DNA of 64,000 bases from Micromonospora sp. WMMA1947 (GTDB lineage Bacteria; Actinomycetota; Actinomycetes; Mycobacteriales; Micromonosporaceae). The number at the start of each line of letters is the position of its first letter. The first letter of the stretch is position 1. The stretch spans positions 4,669,001 to 4,733,000 of the forward strand of contig NZ_CP114909.1 of assembly GCF_027497355.1 (NCBI RefSeq), read 5' to 3'. Made by a program: the position numbers and the translations under genes. Under the pieces are notes generated by a model that was given only the letters and a program-made list of their open reading frames with translations, was not told where the DNA came from and ran no database searches. Below are positions 50,731 to 63,824 of this stretch, in pieces.

Positions 50731-52827
50731 ATGGGGCAGGCGGGGGACGCGGAGCAGCCCAGGCGTGCGCGGGAGCGGCGCCGGGAGGCGCACGCGGCCG
50801 CGGCGGCCCGCGCCGGGCGGCACGGCGACCACGCCGAACGGTCCGGCCGTACGGCGCCGGAACTGCCGGAACGGGTGGCGGCCCCGGCGCGGCCTGCCGC
50901 GCCGGCGGGCCGGCTGCACCGGTGGCTGTTCGCGCACCGGGTCGAGCCGGTCGGCCCGGAGGTCCGCGAGCACCAGACCCGGTCCCACCCGTGGTGGCAG
51001 GTGATGTGCCTGACCGGCGTCGACTACTTCTCCACGCTGTCCTACCTGCCCGGCATCGCCGCCGTGGCGGCCGGCGCGCTCAGCCCGCTGGCCACGCTGC
51101 TGATCGTGGCGCTGACGCTGCTCGGGATGCTGCCGATGTACCGCCGGGTGGCCCGGGAGAGCCCGCACGGGCAGGGCTCGGTGGCCATGCTGGAACGGCT
51201 GCTGCCGTTCTGGCGGGGCAAGGTCTTCGTGCTGGTGCTGCTCGGCTTCGTCGCCACCTCGTGGATCATCACGATCACGCTCTCCGCCGCCGACGCCAGC
51301 GTGCACCTGCTGGAGAACCCGGTCCTGCCCGCGTCGTTCCCGCACGGGCAGACGGCGGCGGTGCTGGTCACCGTGGCACTGCTGCTCGTGCTCGGCGGCG
51401 TGTTCCTGCTCGGGTTCAGCGAGGCCGTGCAGGTCGCCATCCCGCTCGTGGCGGTGTTCCTGGCGCTGAACGCCGTGGTGGTGGTCGCCGGGGTGGCCGA
51501 GGTCGTCGCCGACCCGGGTCTGCTCGACGACTGGACCGGGCGGCTGGCCCACGCCGGCGGGCCCGGCGACATCGTGGTCACGAGCGTGCTCGCGTTCCCG
51601 CTGCTGGTGCTCGGCCTGTCCGGTTTCGAGACCGGGGTGAGCATGATGCCACTGGTGCGCGGCGAGGGCGACGACGCGCAGCGGCGGCTGGACGCCCGGA
51701 TCCGCAACACCCGGCGGCTGCTCACCACCGCCGCGCTGATCATGTCGGTCTACCTGATCGCCACCACGTTCGTCACCACCGTGCTGATCCCGCCGGAGGC
51801 GTTCGACCCCGGCGGGCCGGCCAACGGCCGGGCGCTCGCCTTCCTCGCCCACGAGCACCTCGGGGAGGGGTTCGGCACCGTCTACGACATCAGCAGCGTG
51901 CTCATCCTCTGGTTCGCCGGCGCGTCGGCGATGGCCGGGCTGATCAACATCGTGCCCCGTTATCTGCCCTCGTACGGCATGGCGCCGGAGTGGGGGCGGG
52001 CGGTGCGCCCGGTGGTGCTCGTCTACACCGCGATCAGCATCGCCATCACGATCGCGTTCGGCGCCGACGTGAACGCCCAGGCCGGCGCGTACGCCACGGG
52101 CATCCTCGCGATGATGGTCTCCGGCGCGATAGCGGTGACCATCGCGGCGTTGCGCGCCCGCAGCCGCGCCGCCGCCGCCGGCTTCGCGCTGCTCACCGCC
52201 GTGCTGCTGTACGCGCTGGTGGAGAACGTGTTGGCCAAGCCCGACGGGATCACCATCTCCGGGTTCTTCATCGCGGGGATCATCGCGGTGTCGCTGATCT
52301 CCCGGGTCACCCGGACCACCGAGCTGCGCGCCGAGCGGATCGAGTTCGACGAGCCGGCCCGACGCTTCGTCGACGAGTCCGTCGCCCGGGACGGGCGGCT
52401 GCACCTGATCGCCAACAAGCGGCAGCGCGGGTCGGTCAAGGAGTACCGGGTCAAGGAGCGGGCGCAACGGTCGATGAACCCGGTGCCGGGCGCCGCCGAC
52501 GTGCTGTTCCTGGAGATCGACGTGAGCGACCCGTCCCAGTTCAGCCAGGTGCTGCGGGTGCACGGGGTGGAGTCCGGCGGCTTCCGGATCCTGCGCGCCA
52601 GCAGCCCGGCCGCGCCGAACGCGATAGCCGCGATCCTGCTGGCGCTGCGCGACGCCACCGGTGTCCGCCCGCACTGCCACTTCGAGTGGTCGGAGGGGAA
52701 CCCGATCGCGCACCTGCTGCGCTATCTCATCCTCGGCCGGGGCGACACCCCGCCGGTGGTGCGGGAGATCATCCGCAAGTCCGAGCCGGACCCTACCCGC
52801 CGCCCCGGCATCCACGTCGGCGGGTGA
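50731..52827 (+). CDS. APC-superfamily amino acid/polyamine permease with cytoplasmic C-terminal domain
   Basis: The 698-residue protein has a disordered, basic N terminus (about residues 1-75), twelve predicted helices (about 90-530) of the amino acid/potassium permease type ([42 protein letters not shown]) and a soluble tail of 160 residues ending in [25 protein letters not shown]. The same layout is annotated as amino acid transporter in many actinobacteria. Substrate unknown. AAGGGGAG precedes ATG 50731. The convergent F420 gene is separated by a bidirectional hairpin. Confidence 0.85.
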   Translation: MGQAGDAEQPRRARERRREAHAAAAARAGRHGDHAERSGRTAPELPERVAAPARPAAPAGRLHRWLFAHRVEPVGPEVREHQTRSHPWWQVMCLTGVDYFSTLSYLPGIAAVAAGALSPLATLLIVALTLLGMLPMYRRVARESPHGQGSVAMLERLLPFWRGKVFVLVLLGFVATSWIITITLSAADASVHLLENPVLPASFPHGQTAAVLVTVALLLVLGGVFLLGFSEAVQVAIPLVAVFLALNAVVVVAGVAEVVADPGLLDDWTGRLAHAGGPGDIVVTSVLAFPLLVLGLSGFETGVSMMPLVRGEGDDAQRRLDARIRNTRRLLTTAALIMSVYLIATTFVTTVLIPPEAFDPGGPANGRALAFLAHEHLGEGFGTVYDISSVLILWFAGASAMAGLINIVPRYLPSYGMAPEWGRAVRPVVLVYTAISIAITIAFGADVNAQAGAYATGILAMMVSGAIAVTIAALRARSRAAAAGFALLTAVLLYALVENVLAKPDGITISGFFIAGIIAVSLISRVTRTTELRAERIEFDEPARRFVDESVARDGRLHLIANKRQRGSVKEYRVKERAQRSMNPVPGAADVLFLEIDVSDPSQFSQVLRVHGVESGGFRILRASSPAAPNAIAAILLALRDATGVRPHCHFEWSEGNPIAHLLRYLILGRGDTPPVVREIIRKSEPDPTRRPGIHVGG

Positions 52828-52831
52828 GGAA

Positions 52832-52854
52832 CGGCCGGGACACGGGACCGGCCG
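52832..52854. terminator. Bidirectional hairpin between convergent genes
   Basis: CGGCCGG (52832-52838) pairs with CCGGCCG (52848-52854) in the 39-base gap between the permease stop and the LLM-enzyme stop. Confidence 0.5.
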
Positions 52855-52866
52855 AGGCGCGGTGGG

Positions 52867-53826
52867 CTAGCCGAGCGCGCGTACCCGGGCGAGCAGGTCG
52901 CGGGCGCAGAAGTCCAGGAAGCCGTCCGGGTCCGGGCCGGCGTTCTGGAACACGATGTGGTCGAAGCCGGCCTCGACGTACGTCCGCGCCTTCTCCACGT
53001 GCGGCGTCGCGTCCGGGCCCACGGAGAACTGCCGCCGGATGTGGTGGTCCTCGACCCAGGAGGTGGCGGCGTCGAAGTTCACCGGGTTGGGCAGCTCGCT
53101 CATCACCTTCCAGCCGGTGACCGCCCAGCGGCTGGTCTCCTTTGCCGCGCGTACCGCCGACTCCTCGTCGGCGGCCCAGGCCATCGGCACCTCGGCGTAG
53201 CGGGGGCCCTGGCCGCCGGCGTTGCGGTACTGGTCGACGATCGACGCCTTCGGCTCGGTGGCGAACAGTCCGGTGCCCAGCTCGGCCGCGAGACCTGCCG
53301 ACTCCCGGCCGCTGGCGGCCACGGCGAGGACCGGCGGCTGGTCGGGCAGGTCCCAGATCCGGGCGTCCTCCAGTTGCAGGTGCCGGCCGTCGTACGAGCG
53401 GTATCCGCCCTGCCAGAGCAGCCGGATGATCTCCAGCGCCTCGCGCAGCCGCTCGTGCCGCCCCCGGACGCTCGGGAACCCCTGCCCGACGACGTGTTCG
53501 TTGAGCCGCTCGCCGGCGCCCACCCCGAGCGTGAACCGCCCGTCGGAGATCAGCGCCATGGTGGCGGCGGCCTGCGCGACGATCGCCGGGTGGTAGCGGA
53601 CCGAGGGGCAGGTGACACCGGTGGCGAGGCCGATGCCGGTGGTACGCGCGGCGATCGCGCCGAGCGCGCTCCAGGTGAAGCAGGAGTGCCCCTGCACCTC
53701 CAGCCACGGGTGGTAGTGGTCGCTCATCTCGACGAAGTCGAAGCCGGCCTCCTCGGCCCGGACCGCCTGCCGGATGAGTTCCTGGGGCCCGAACGCCTCC
53801 GAGGCGAGCTTGTAGCCGATCCGCAT
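52867..53826 (-). CDS. F420-dependent LLM-class oxidoreductase
   Basis: The 319-residue enzyme is a luciferase-like TIM barrel of the F420-dependent G6PDH-related group: GYKLASEAFGPQELIRQAVRAEEAGFDFVEMSDHYHPW and RFTLGVGAGERLNEHVVGQGFPSVRGRHERLREALEIIRLLW. It should transfer hydride between cofactor F420 and a sugar or xenobiotic. A family known as TIGR03557 fits best. Together with the Ddn-like gene at 37914 it points to F420 use in the host. Confidence 0.88.
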   Translation of the reverse strand: MRIGYKLASEAFGPQELIRQAVRAEEAGFDFVEMSDHYHPWLEVQGHSCFTWSALGAIAARTTGIGLATGVTCPSVRYHPAIVAQAAATMALISDGRFTLGVGAGERLNEHVVGQGFPSVRGRHERLREALEIIRLLWQGGYRSYDGRHLQLEDARIWDLPDQPPVLAVAASGRESAGLAAELGTGLFATEPKASIVDQYRNAGGQGPRYAEVPMAWAADEESAVRAAKETSRWAVTGWKVMSELPNPVNFDAATSWVEDHHIRRQFSVGPDATPHVEKARTYVEAGFDHIVFQNAGPDPDGFLDFCARDLLARVRALG

Positions 53827-53946
53827 GCCCGGTTCTCCGTTCCCGTCGTCGGCGAACCGCTGCCGTTCCCACCCGTTCCGCCCGCAAACCCGGCCGGACC
53901 CAGCCTCCTAGGATGCCGTAGGGGTGGTGACCCGGCGGACACGAAA

Positions 53947-53977
53947 CGGCCCGCGCTCGACGGGCGGGCGCGGGCCG
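53947..53977 (-). terminator. Terminator of the small membrane protein gene
   Basis: CGGCCCGCGC (53947-53956) pairs perfectly with 53968-53977. On the minus strand the stem is followed by TTTCGT, giving a short T tract. It lies 24 bases after the stop. Confidence 0.7.
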
Positions 53978-54001
53978 GGAGGGGAGTACGGGAGCGGCGG
54001 C

Positions 54002-54208
54002 CTACTTCGACGGCTCGGGGAGCTTGCAGTCCACCTTCGGGTTGGCGCCGATGTAGTTCAGCGGGCCGGCCACGATGGTGACCAGGATCGTGCCCGCCTC
54101 CGCACAGTTGGTTTCGTCGTTGCCGTAGTAGCCGCGCTGACCGGCGGCGATGGCGCCGATGATGAGCCAGATGACGACCAGGACGCCGACTATCGAGGTG
54201 CCGCGCAT
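54002..54208 (-). CDS. Small single-helix membrane protein
   Basis: The 68-residue protein has one helix (about residues 6-23, VGVLVVIWLIIGAIAAGQRGYY) and an outer tail with two cysteines (NCAEAG, VDCKLP) that may pair. GGAGG stands just upstream of ATG 54208. It looks like a conserved actinobacterial small membrane protein of unknown function, transcribed alone. Confidence 0.75.
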   Translation of the reverse strand: MRGTSIVGVLVVIWLIIGAIAAGQRGYYGNDETNCAEAGTILVTIVAGPLNYIGANPKVDCKLPEPSK

Positions 54209-54316
54209 CAGTTGCCTCCACTGGGGTTGTGGTGGATTCGAGGTGGAGGCCTTGTACCCCGTCCGGGTGATCCGCCAAACGGCGCGCAGGTGCCGGCACG
54301 GCCGATTCCGATTACC

Positions 54317-55519
54317 TCAGTGCGGCGGCATCGGCTCCTCCGGCGGGCGGCCCCGGCTGCGGCGGTAGTCGGCGAACGCCACTCCGGCCAGGACCAGCAT
54401 CGCCCCGGCCGAGGCGTAGACCGGCGCGAGGAACAACCCGGCCGGCGCGATCGACAGCAGCGCCAGCACCCCGCCCGGCCGCGACGGCGAGACCCGGCTG
54501 AACACCTCGTACTCGAAGGCGGCCCGCCCGGCCAGGAACAGCGCCGGCCCGCCGAGGATCACCGCCAGCCAGGCCGGCGGCGTGTGGCCGGTCGGCTCCA
54601 GCAGGACCAGGTCGAACCCCGCCGCGGTGGTCACCACCCCGGCCACCATCAGCAGATGGGTGTACGGCGCGGTGTTGAGAAACCGGCTCGGCTGGGCGGC
54701 CCGGGCGATGGCGTGCGGCAGCAGCTCACCGGACTTGTGTACGTAGATGCGCCAGAGCAACAGCGTGGTGGCGAACGCGGTGGCGAACGCGACCAGGTTC
54801 TCCGCCTCGGAGTGGTGCAGGCTGAACACGGTGCCGGCGACCAGCACGGCGTCGCCCAGCGCGATGATGAAGAACTGCTGGTACCGCTCGGACAGGTGCT
54901 CGGCGGTCACGTTGCGCTGGGCCTCCGGCACCGCGCCCAGACCGGGCACCGGGTACGCCAGACGGAACCCCAGGTAGTCGATGGCCAGGGCGGCGGCCCA
55001 GAACCACAGGCGGGCGGTGCCGTGCGCGGCCAGCGCGCCGACCAGCCAGGGCACCGCCGACACGGCGAACCAGACGAAGATACGCAGTGCCCGGCGGTTG
55101 CTCTGCGGGTGCCGCCGGACGGCGGGCATGAGGAACAGGCCGCGTCCGAGATGGATCGCCACGTACGTGCCGCCGAACACCAGCCCTCGGGCGCCGAACG
55201 CCTCCGGGATGGCGGTGGTCATCAGCAGGGCGCCGAACATCACCGCCACGATCAGCAGCTTGATCTCGGTGCGCTGCGGGTCGTAGATGTCGGTGACCAG
55301 CGTGGTGATCGCCCAGGTCCACCAGATCGCCATCAGCATGACCAGGGACTCGGCGGCCCGTTCCCAGGTCACCGACCCGACCAGGTTGCGCGAGATCAAC
55401 GCGAGCGCGACCACGTACACCAGGTCGAAGAAGAGTTCGAGCAGCGTCACCCGGCGCGGCGCCTCCGGATCGCGGACCGGCGGTCGCCGGCCGGCGGGCT
55501 CCGGCGCTGCGGTGGGCAC
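54317..55519 (-). CDS. ltrA: Low temperature requirement A (LtrA)-family membrane protein
   Basis: The 400-residue protein has ten to twelve hydrophobic helices and the LtrA start VTLLELFFDLVYVVALALISRNLV, and MLMAIWWTWAITTLVTDIYDP and HLSERYQQFFIIALGDAVLVAGT. The family is widespread; members are named after a Listeria cold-growth gene, but the molecular activity is not known. GTG 55519 is the start. It is monocistronic. Confidence 0.9.
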   Translation of the reverse strand: MPTAAPEPAGRRPPVRDPEAPRRVTLLELFFDLVYVVALALISRNLVGSVTWERAAESLVMLMAIWWTWAITTLVTDIYDPQRTEIKLLIVAVMFGALLMTTAIPEAFGARGLVFGGTYVAIHLGRGLFLMPAVRRHPQSNRRALRIFVWFAVSAVPWLVGALAAHGTARLWFWAAALAIDYLGFRLAYPVPGLGAVPEAQRNVTAEHLSERYQQFFIIALGDAVLVAGTVFSLHHSEAENLVAFATAFATTLLLWRIYVHKSGELLPHAIARAAQPSRFLNTAPYTHLLMVAGVVTTAAGFDLVLLEPTGHTPPAWLAVILGGPALFLAGRAAFEYEVFSRVSPSRPGGVLALLSIAPAGLFLAPVYASAGAMLVLAGVAFADYRRSRGRPPEEPMPPH

Positions 55520-55689
55520 GAGACGCTCCTGCGGGTGGCGGTACGCGCGGCGGGCCGTCGCGGCCCCTCACCGACCGTAGCGACGCCCGTCCCCGCCCGG
55601 CCCGTTTTCCGGCATACCGCTCCGGGTTGGGGGTGATGGGGTGGCTGGTGATGTGGCCAGTCCGGCGTGCTGGCGGATGGCGGAACGCA

Positions 55690-55725
55690 CCGGGCCGGTG
55701 GCGACCATCGTCACCACCGGCCCGG
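55690..55725 (-). terminator. Terminator of the helix-hairpin-helix protein gene
   Basis: A perfect 12-base stem (55690-55701 with 55714-55725) and a 12-base loop lie 17 bases after the stop codon in the direction of transcription. Confidence 0.75.
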
Positions 55726-55741
55726 GAACGCGCAGGACCGT

Positions 55742-56725
<984 letters not shown>

Positions 56726-56916
56726 GGCCAACCTCCTTCTATATGTACGTGTACGACGGTGCCGAAAGACTCGGGGCAGCTTCGCACACGCGCGCGGCGC
56801 ACGACAGGCAGGCCGGGGCCGGGCCACGACGGTGGGACCGGCGGTGTCGGCCGGTGGCCGGAGCATGACCGAGCGTGTGCCGTGCGGCCGCGTCGAACGG
56901 CGTCGGAGGGCGGGGA

Positions 56917-56957
56917 GACGCCCCGGAACCCGGTGCCGTGCGTGGTTCCGGGGCGTC
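56917..56957 (-). terminator. Terminator of the leftward polyketide cyclase gene
   Basis: A perfect 14-base stem (56917-56930 with 56944-56957) and a 13-base loop lie 21 bases after the stop. It marks the left boundary of the polyketide cluster. Confidence 0.75.
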
Positions 56958-56978
56958 CCGTCCGTCGCCCGTGGCCGG

Positions 56979-57326
56979 TCAGTGGATCCGGTCGGGCGCA
57001 GGGGTGTCGGCGGCGTCCCAGCTGTAGAAGCAGCCGGCCACGGCGTCGCGGGGGGAGTTCCAGGTCGGCAGGTACGGCGAGGTGTGCGCGGAGAGCCGCT
57101 TGTTCACCTGTTCGTAGAGCGGGTGGTCGCGCAGCTCCGCGGTCAGCCCGGGGTCGACGTCGACGGTCTCCATCAGATGGACGCACAGGTCGTGCAGGTA
57201 GTACAGCGACCGGTGCCGGACACCGGTGAGGTGGGGAAGTTCGGTCGCGTCGGCCTCGGCGAAGATCTGCGCCACCCGTCCCTGCGCACCCGGCACGATC
57301 CGGCTGACCACCAACAGTCGACTCAT
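56979..57326 (-). CDS. TcmI-family polyketide cyclase (first copy)
   Basis: The 115-residue protein belongs to the TcmI/WhiE-ORFVII cyclase family of dimeric alpha+beta barrels: [54 protein letters not shown] and SPYLPTWNSPRDAVAGCFYSWD. It closes a ring in an aromatic polyketide. It is a clear paralogue of the gene at 58640, with about half of all residues identical by eye. It is transcribed leftward, next to the SARP gene. Confidence 0.92.
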   Translation of the reverse strand: MSRLLVVSRIVPGAQGRVAQIFAEADATELPHLTGVRHRSLYYLHDLCVHLMETVDVDPGLTAELRDHPLYEQVNKRLSAHTSPYLPTWNSPRDAVAGCFYSWDAADTPAPDRIH

Positions 57327-57388
57327 CGTGACCCCTCTCGCCGCGGCGGTGCTGGGTTCACGGTGCCGGTCGCGCTGTCACCTGGCCG

Positions 57389-58210
57389 TCACCGCGTACC
57401 CCGGGGCATTGATGGTGGTGGCGGCGCGGCGGGGGCGCGCGGCGCCGGCTTGGCGGTCCGGTCGGTGCGGCGCGGCGGCGGCTCCGGGCGGCTGGCCCGG
57501 CGGATCGGCGCGAGGGTGTCGTCGAGCAACGCGGTCATCGCCGGGGACGGTTCCAGGCGCAGCTCGCGCAGGAGCAGGTCCCGGTAGACGTAGAAGGAGT
57601 GGACCGCCTCGAACGCGTTGCCCTCGGCCAGGTGGATGCGGACCACCAGGCGGTGCGGTGTCTCCCGCAGCGGCTCGGCGGCCATCGCCTCCAGCGCGGC
57701 CTCCAGCGCCTCGCCGTGCCGTCCGGCGGCGAGGTGGTTGCCGGCGAGTTCCTCCAGCATGTGCAGGCGCAGCTGGCGCAGCCGTTCGCGTTCCAGCAGC
57801 ACCCAGTCGTCGTACCAGCCGGGGAGCAGGTCGTGGCGTCCGGCGCCGGCGGCGCCGCGCGGGACGGCGCCCTCGCGGACCAGCGCGGCGGTCTCCACCA
57901 GGTCGTCCACGTCGAGGCGGACGGTCGGTCCGAGGCGGACGGTGTCGCCGTCGGTGCGCAGCGGGCAGCACGGGTCCTGCCGCAGCCGCCACAGGGCGGT
58001 CCGCAGCGACGACAGCGCCCGCTCCTCCGGCGTCTCGGGCCACAGCAGCCCGGCGAGGTGGCTGCGGGTCGCGGCCGGCCGCAGGCCGATCAGGGCGATG
58101 ACGCGCTGCAACCCCCGGGGTACGACCACCGGCGCGTCGTCGTGCAGCAGCTGGAATCCGCCGAGCAGGTGCAGTGACACCCGTGGGGCGGGTTCGCCCG
58201 CCGTCGGCAT
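57389..58210 (-). CDS. SARP-type pathway activator (BTAD domain)
   Basis: The 273-residue regulator has an N-terminal winged helix (VSLHLLGGFQLLHDDAPVVVPRGLQRVIALIGLRPAATRSHLAGLLWPETPEERALSSLRTALWRLR) and a BTAD helical domain (about residues 90-235). The last 40 residues are Pro/Arg-rich. ATG 58210 is preferred, with GGGTGG upstream; GTG 58228 is an alternative. SARPs activate antibiotic clusters, so it likely switches on the polyketide genes to its right. It lies 62 bases upstream of the first cyclase gene on the same strand. Confidence 0.9.
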   Translation of the reverse strand: MPTAGEPAPRVSLHLLGGFQLLHDDAPVVVPRGLQRVIALIGLRPAATRSHLAGLLWPETPEERALSSLRTALWRLRQDPCCPLRTDGDTVRLGPTVRLDVDDLVETAALVREGAVPRGAAGAGRHDLLPGWYDDWVLLERERLRQLRLHMLEELAGNHLAAGRHGEALEAALEAMAAEPLRETPHRLVVRIHLAEGNAFEAVHSFYVYRDLLLRELRLEPSPAMTALLDDTLAPIRRASRPEPPPRRTDRTAKPAPRAPAAPPPPSMPRGTR

Positions 58211-58639
58211 TCTCGATCCACCCGACACGGCGCACCCCCCAGCACCGGAACCCTCGTCCCGACGTATCGCGTTGCCCGGACCGCCGCCCGCGACGCCGGT
58301 GTCGGAACGCCTCCGCCACGGCCGGAAGCTCCACCGTGGCCGGGCTGACCGAGACGCAGAATATCAACGCCTGTTACTCTCAGTCAACGATCCGTCGGTC
58401 ACCTGACTGTCCGCAGCGGACCGGTAATACGCCTGTGATCTGCGAAGAAGTGTCGTCGCCCGGAGAGCGGAAGGCGATCTTCCCATAGCTCGCGCACAGC
58501 TTGCGTCAACGCAGCGTCACCATGTTTGTGGCGCGATGGGGCCCGGTTGACGCCCGGTAGACGCCTGCGGCGCGACCGTGTGCCCATCCGTGCGGCGCGA
58601 CCGGTTCGCCGCGCACCGGGACGTACGCAGGAGGCGCGA
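58211..58639. promoter_or_regulatory. Long intergenic region between the SARP gene and the polyketide operon
   Basis: This 429-base stretch holds no gene. Its middle (58350-58500) is clearly richer in A and T than the surroundings. It contains CAGTCA (58381-58386) inverted as TGACTG (58404-58409) and several GTCAACG/GTCACC words that could be SARP half-sites. Divergent promoters for the SARP gene and the rightward operon must lie here, but I cannot name clear -35/-10 pairs. Confidence 0.5.
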
Positions 58640-58993
58640 ATGGACCGTTCGCTCATCGTCGCCAAGGTGGTGCCCACAGCCGAGGACCGGGTCGCCGAGA
58701 TCTTCGCCGAGTCCGACGCGACCGAGCTGCCCGGCCTGGTCGGCGTCCGGCACCGCTCGCTGTACCGGCTGCACGACCTCTACGTGCATCTGCTGGAGAC
58801 GGAGACGCCGGCGCAGGGCGCCGTGGAGGACAACCGGGGCCATCCGGAGTTCGTCCGGATCAGCGAGCGGCTGCGGCCGTACATCTCGCCGTACCTGCCG
58901 ACCTGGCGCTCGCCCCGCGACGCGATGGCGCACTGCTTCTACCGCTACGACGCGCCGGCCCACCGGTACGACGCGGCCGGGCGGCCACGGTGA
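58640..58993 (+). CDS. TcmI-family polyketide cyclase (second copy)
   Basis: The 117-residue cyclase starts at ATG 58640 behind CAGGAGG. The sequence [53 protein letters not shown] aligns without gaps to the copy at 56979. Two TcmI-type enzymes with different ring specificities are common in clusters for pentangular polyphenols. It is the first gene of the rightward operon; its stop overlaps the carboxyltransferase start by four bases. Confidence 0.93.
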   Translation: MDRSLIVAKVVPTAEDRVAEIFAESDATELPGLVGVRHRSLYRLHDLYVHLLETETPAQGAVEDNRGHPEFVRISERLRPYISPYLPTWRSPRDAMAHCFYRYDAPAHRYDAAGRPR

Positions 58994-60711
58994 CCACGAC
59001 CGCCCCGCGCGACGAGCAGCTCTGGTCGAGGTGCGACGGGTGCGCGTCGCTGCTCTACCGCAAGCGGCTGCGTCGCAACCTGGACGTCTGCCCGGAGTGC
59101 GGCTCGCACGCGCGGCTGGACGCGCCGGACCGGGTGGCGCAGCTGGCCGACCCGGACTCGTTCGTCCCGCTGCCGGACCGGGCGGTACGCGTCGACCCGA
59201 TCGAGTTCGTCGACGAGCTGCCGTACCCGCACCGGCTCGGCGCGGCCCGCGCGGCGACCGGCCTGGACGAGGCGGTGCTCTGCGGCACCGCCCGGCTGGG
59301 CGGGCACGCGGTCGCGCTGGCGGTGATGGACTTCCGCTTCCTCGGCGGCAGCCTCGGCTGCGCGGTCGGTGAGCTGATCACCCGGACCGCCGAGCGGGCG
59401 CTCGCCGACGGTGTCCCGCTGGTGCTGGTGACCGCGTCCGGCGGCGCCCGGATGCAGGAGGGCGCGCTGTCGCTGATGCAGATGGCCACCGTCAGCCAGG
59501 CGCTCGCCGGGATGCGGGAGGCGGGCCTGCTGACGGTCAGCGTGGTCACCGATCCCACGTACGGCGGCGTGGCCGCCTCCTTCGCCACGAACACCGACCT
59601 GGTGCTCGCCGAGAGCGGCGCCCGGCTGGGCTTCGCCGGGCCCCGGGTGATCCGCCAGGTCACCGGCGCGAAGCTGCCGGAGGGCTTCCAGACCGCGGAG
59701 TACCTGCTGCGGCACGGCCAGGTGGACATGGTGGTGCCCCGGCACGCGTTGCGGGGCCGGCTCGCCGCGCTGCTCGCCGCCGCCGAGGCGGGCCGCCGTG
59801 CCCCGGAGACCGCGCCCGCTCCGCGCCCGCCGGCCACCGCGCCGACCGCGGCGGCGCGGCCGGACCGCGACCCCTGGGAGACGGTACGCACGGCGCGGCA
59901 CCCCGGCCGGCCGACCACACTGGACTACCTGGAGACGGCGTTCGACGGCTTCGTGGAACTCCACGGGGACCGGCTCGGCGCGGACTGCCCGGCTGTCGTC
60001 GGCGGCATCGCCCGCCTCGACGGCCGTCCGGTGATGGTGATCGGCCACCAGAAGGGACACACCACCGCTGAACTGGTGACCCGCAACTTCGGCATGGCCA
60101 GCCCGGCCGGGCACCGCAAGGCGCTGCGGCTGATGCGTCTCGCGGCGCGGCTGCGGCTCCCGGTGGTGACGCTCGTGGACACGCCCGGCGCGGACCCGGG
60201 GGTGAGCGCCGAACAGCAGGGCCAGGCGGCGGCGATCGCGGAGAACATCCTCGCGCTCACCGTGCTGCCCACGCCGGTGGTGGCGGTGGTCACCGGGGAG
60301 GGTGGCAGCGGTGGCGCGCTCGCGCTGGCGGTCGCCGACCGGGTGCTCATGCTGGAACACGCCGTCTACTCGGTGATCAGCCCGGAGGGCTGCGCGGCGA
60401 TCCTCTGGCCGGACAGCTCGGCCGCCCCGCAGGCAGCCCGCGCGTTGCGGCTCACCGGCGCCGACCTGTGCCGCCTCGGCGTCGTCGACGAGCTGGTGCC
60501 GGAGCCGCGTCCGGCCGCCCACGCCGACCCGGGCGGCGCGGCCGAACTGCTGCGCCGCGCGGTGGCGGCGAACCTCGCCCCGCTGCTCACCGTCCCGCCG
60601 GCCACGCTGGTCCGCCGCCGCCGGCAGCGCTTCCGCCGCTTCGGCGCGGCCCGCGCGGCCGGACCGTCCCCGGCCGCCTCCCCGGCCGGTGGCCGGGCGG
60701 AGGTGGCGTGA
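58990..60711 (+). CDS. Acetyl-CoA carboxylase carboxyltransferase, AccD-AccA fusion
   Basis: The 573-residue protein joins a beta part with a four-cysteine zinc finger (CDGC at about 15-18, CPEC at about 35-38; residues 1-270) to an alpha part (about 300-560; [46 protein letters not shown]). Together they transfer the carboxyl group from biotin to acetyl-CoA to give malonyl-CoA. Its place inside the polyketide operon means a dedicated malonyl-CoA supply. GTG 58990 overlaps the cyclase stop. Confidence 0.92.
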   Translation: MTTTAPRDEQLWSRCDGCASLLYRKRLRRNLDVCPECGSHARLDAPDRVAQLADPDSFVPLPDRAVRVDPIEFVDELPYPHRLGAARAATGLDEAVLCGTARLGGHAVALAVMDFRFLGGSLGCAVGELITRTAERALADGVPLVLVTASGGARMQEGALSLMQMATVSQALAGMREAGLLTVSVVTDPTYGGVAASFATNTDLVLAESGARLGFAGPRVIRQVTGAKLPEGFQTAEYLLRHGQVDMVVPRHALRGRLAALLAAAEAGRRAPETAPAPRPPATAPTAAARPDRDPWETVRTARHPGRPTTLDYLETAFDGFVELHGDRLGADCPAVVGGIARLDGRPVMVIGHQKGHTTAELVTRNFGMASPAGHRKALRLMRLAARLRLPVVTLVDTPGADPGVSAEQQGQAAAIAENILALTVLPTPVVAVVTGEGGSGGALALAVADRVLMLEHAVYSVISPEGCAAILWPDSSAAPQAARALRLTGADLCRLGVVDELVPEPRPAAHADPGGAAELLRRAVAANLAPLLTVPPATLVRRRRQRFRRFGAARAAGPSPAASPAGGRAEVA

Positions 60712-61195
60712 TGGCCGACGCCGAGGCCGAGCAGGTGCTCGACGGGCTGCGCCGGCAGGCCCGTAAGCTCGTCGCCGACCTGGCCGGGCCGGTACGCCGG
60801 GTGCGGCTGCGCAGCGGCGAGTCGGTGCTGGAGGTCGAGTGGCACGACCCGGCGGCACCCGCGCAACGCGCCGCCGAGCCGGCCGAGGCGCTTCCCGCGC
60901 GGGCCGCCGAGCCCGCCGCACGGGCGGCGCCGGTGGCCGACCGGCCGACGGTGCGCTCACCGGTGGTCGGCACGTTCTACCGGGCCCCCGAACCCGGCGC
61001 GATGCCGTTCGTCGCGGTCGGCGACCTGGTCCGCCCGGGCCAGGTGGTCGGCATCGTCGAGGCCATGAAGCTGATGAACGAGGTGACCGCCGGCCAGGCC
61101 GGACGGGTGGTCGAGGTGCTGGTCGACGACGGCAAACCCGTCGAGTACGACCAGCCGCTGATCGCCCTGGAACCGGTCACCGGACGGGACTCCTG

Positions 61196-61196
<1 letters not shown>
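60711..61196 (+). CDS. accB: Biotin carboxyl carrier protein
   Basis: The 161-residue protein has a short N-terminal domain, an Ala/Pro/Glu-rich linker (about 48-78) and a biotinyl domain with EAMKLMNE; Lys120 is the biotin acceptor. SPVVGTFYRAPEPGAMPFV before it is typical. It carries carboxybiotin between the two neighbours' products. Both ends overlap adjacent genes by one base (TGATG). Confidence 0.95.
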
Positions 61197-63820
<2,624 letters not shown>

Positions 63821-63824
<4 letters not shown>

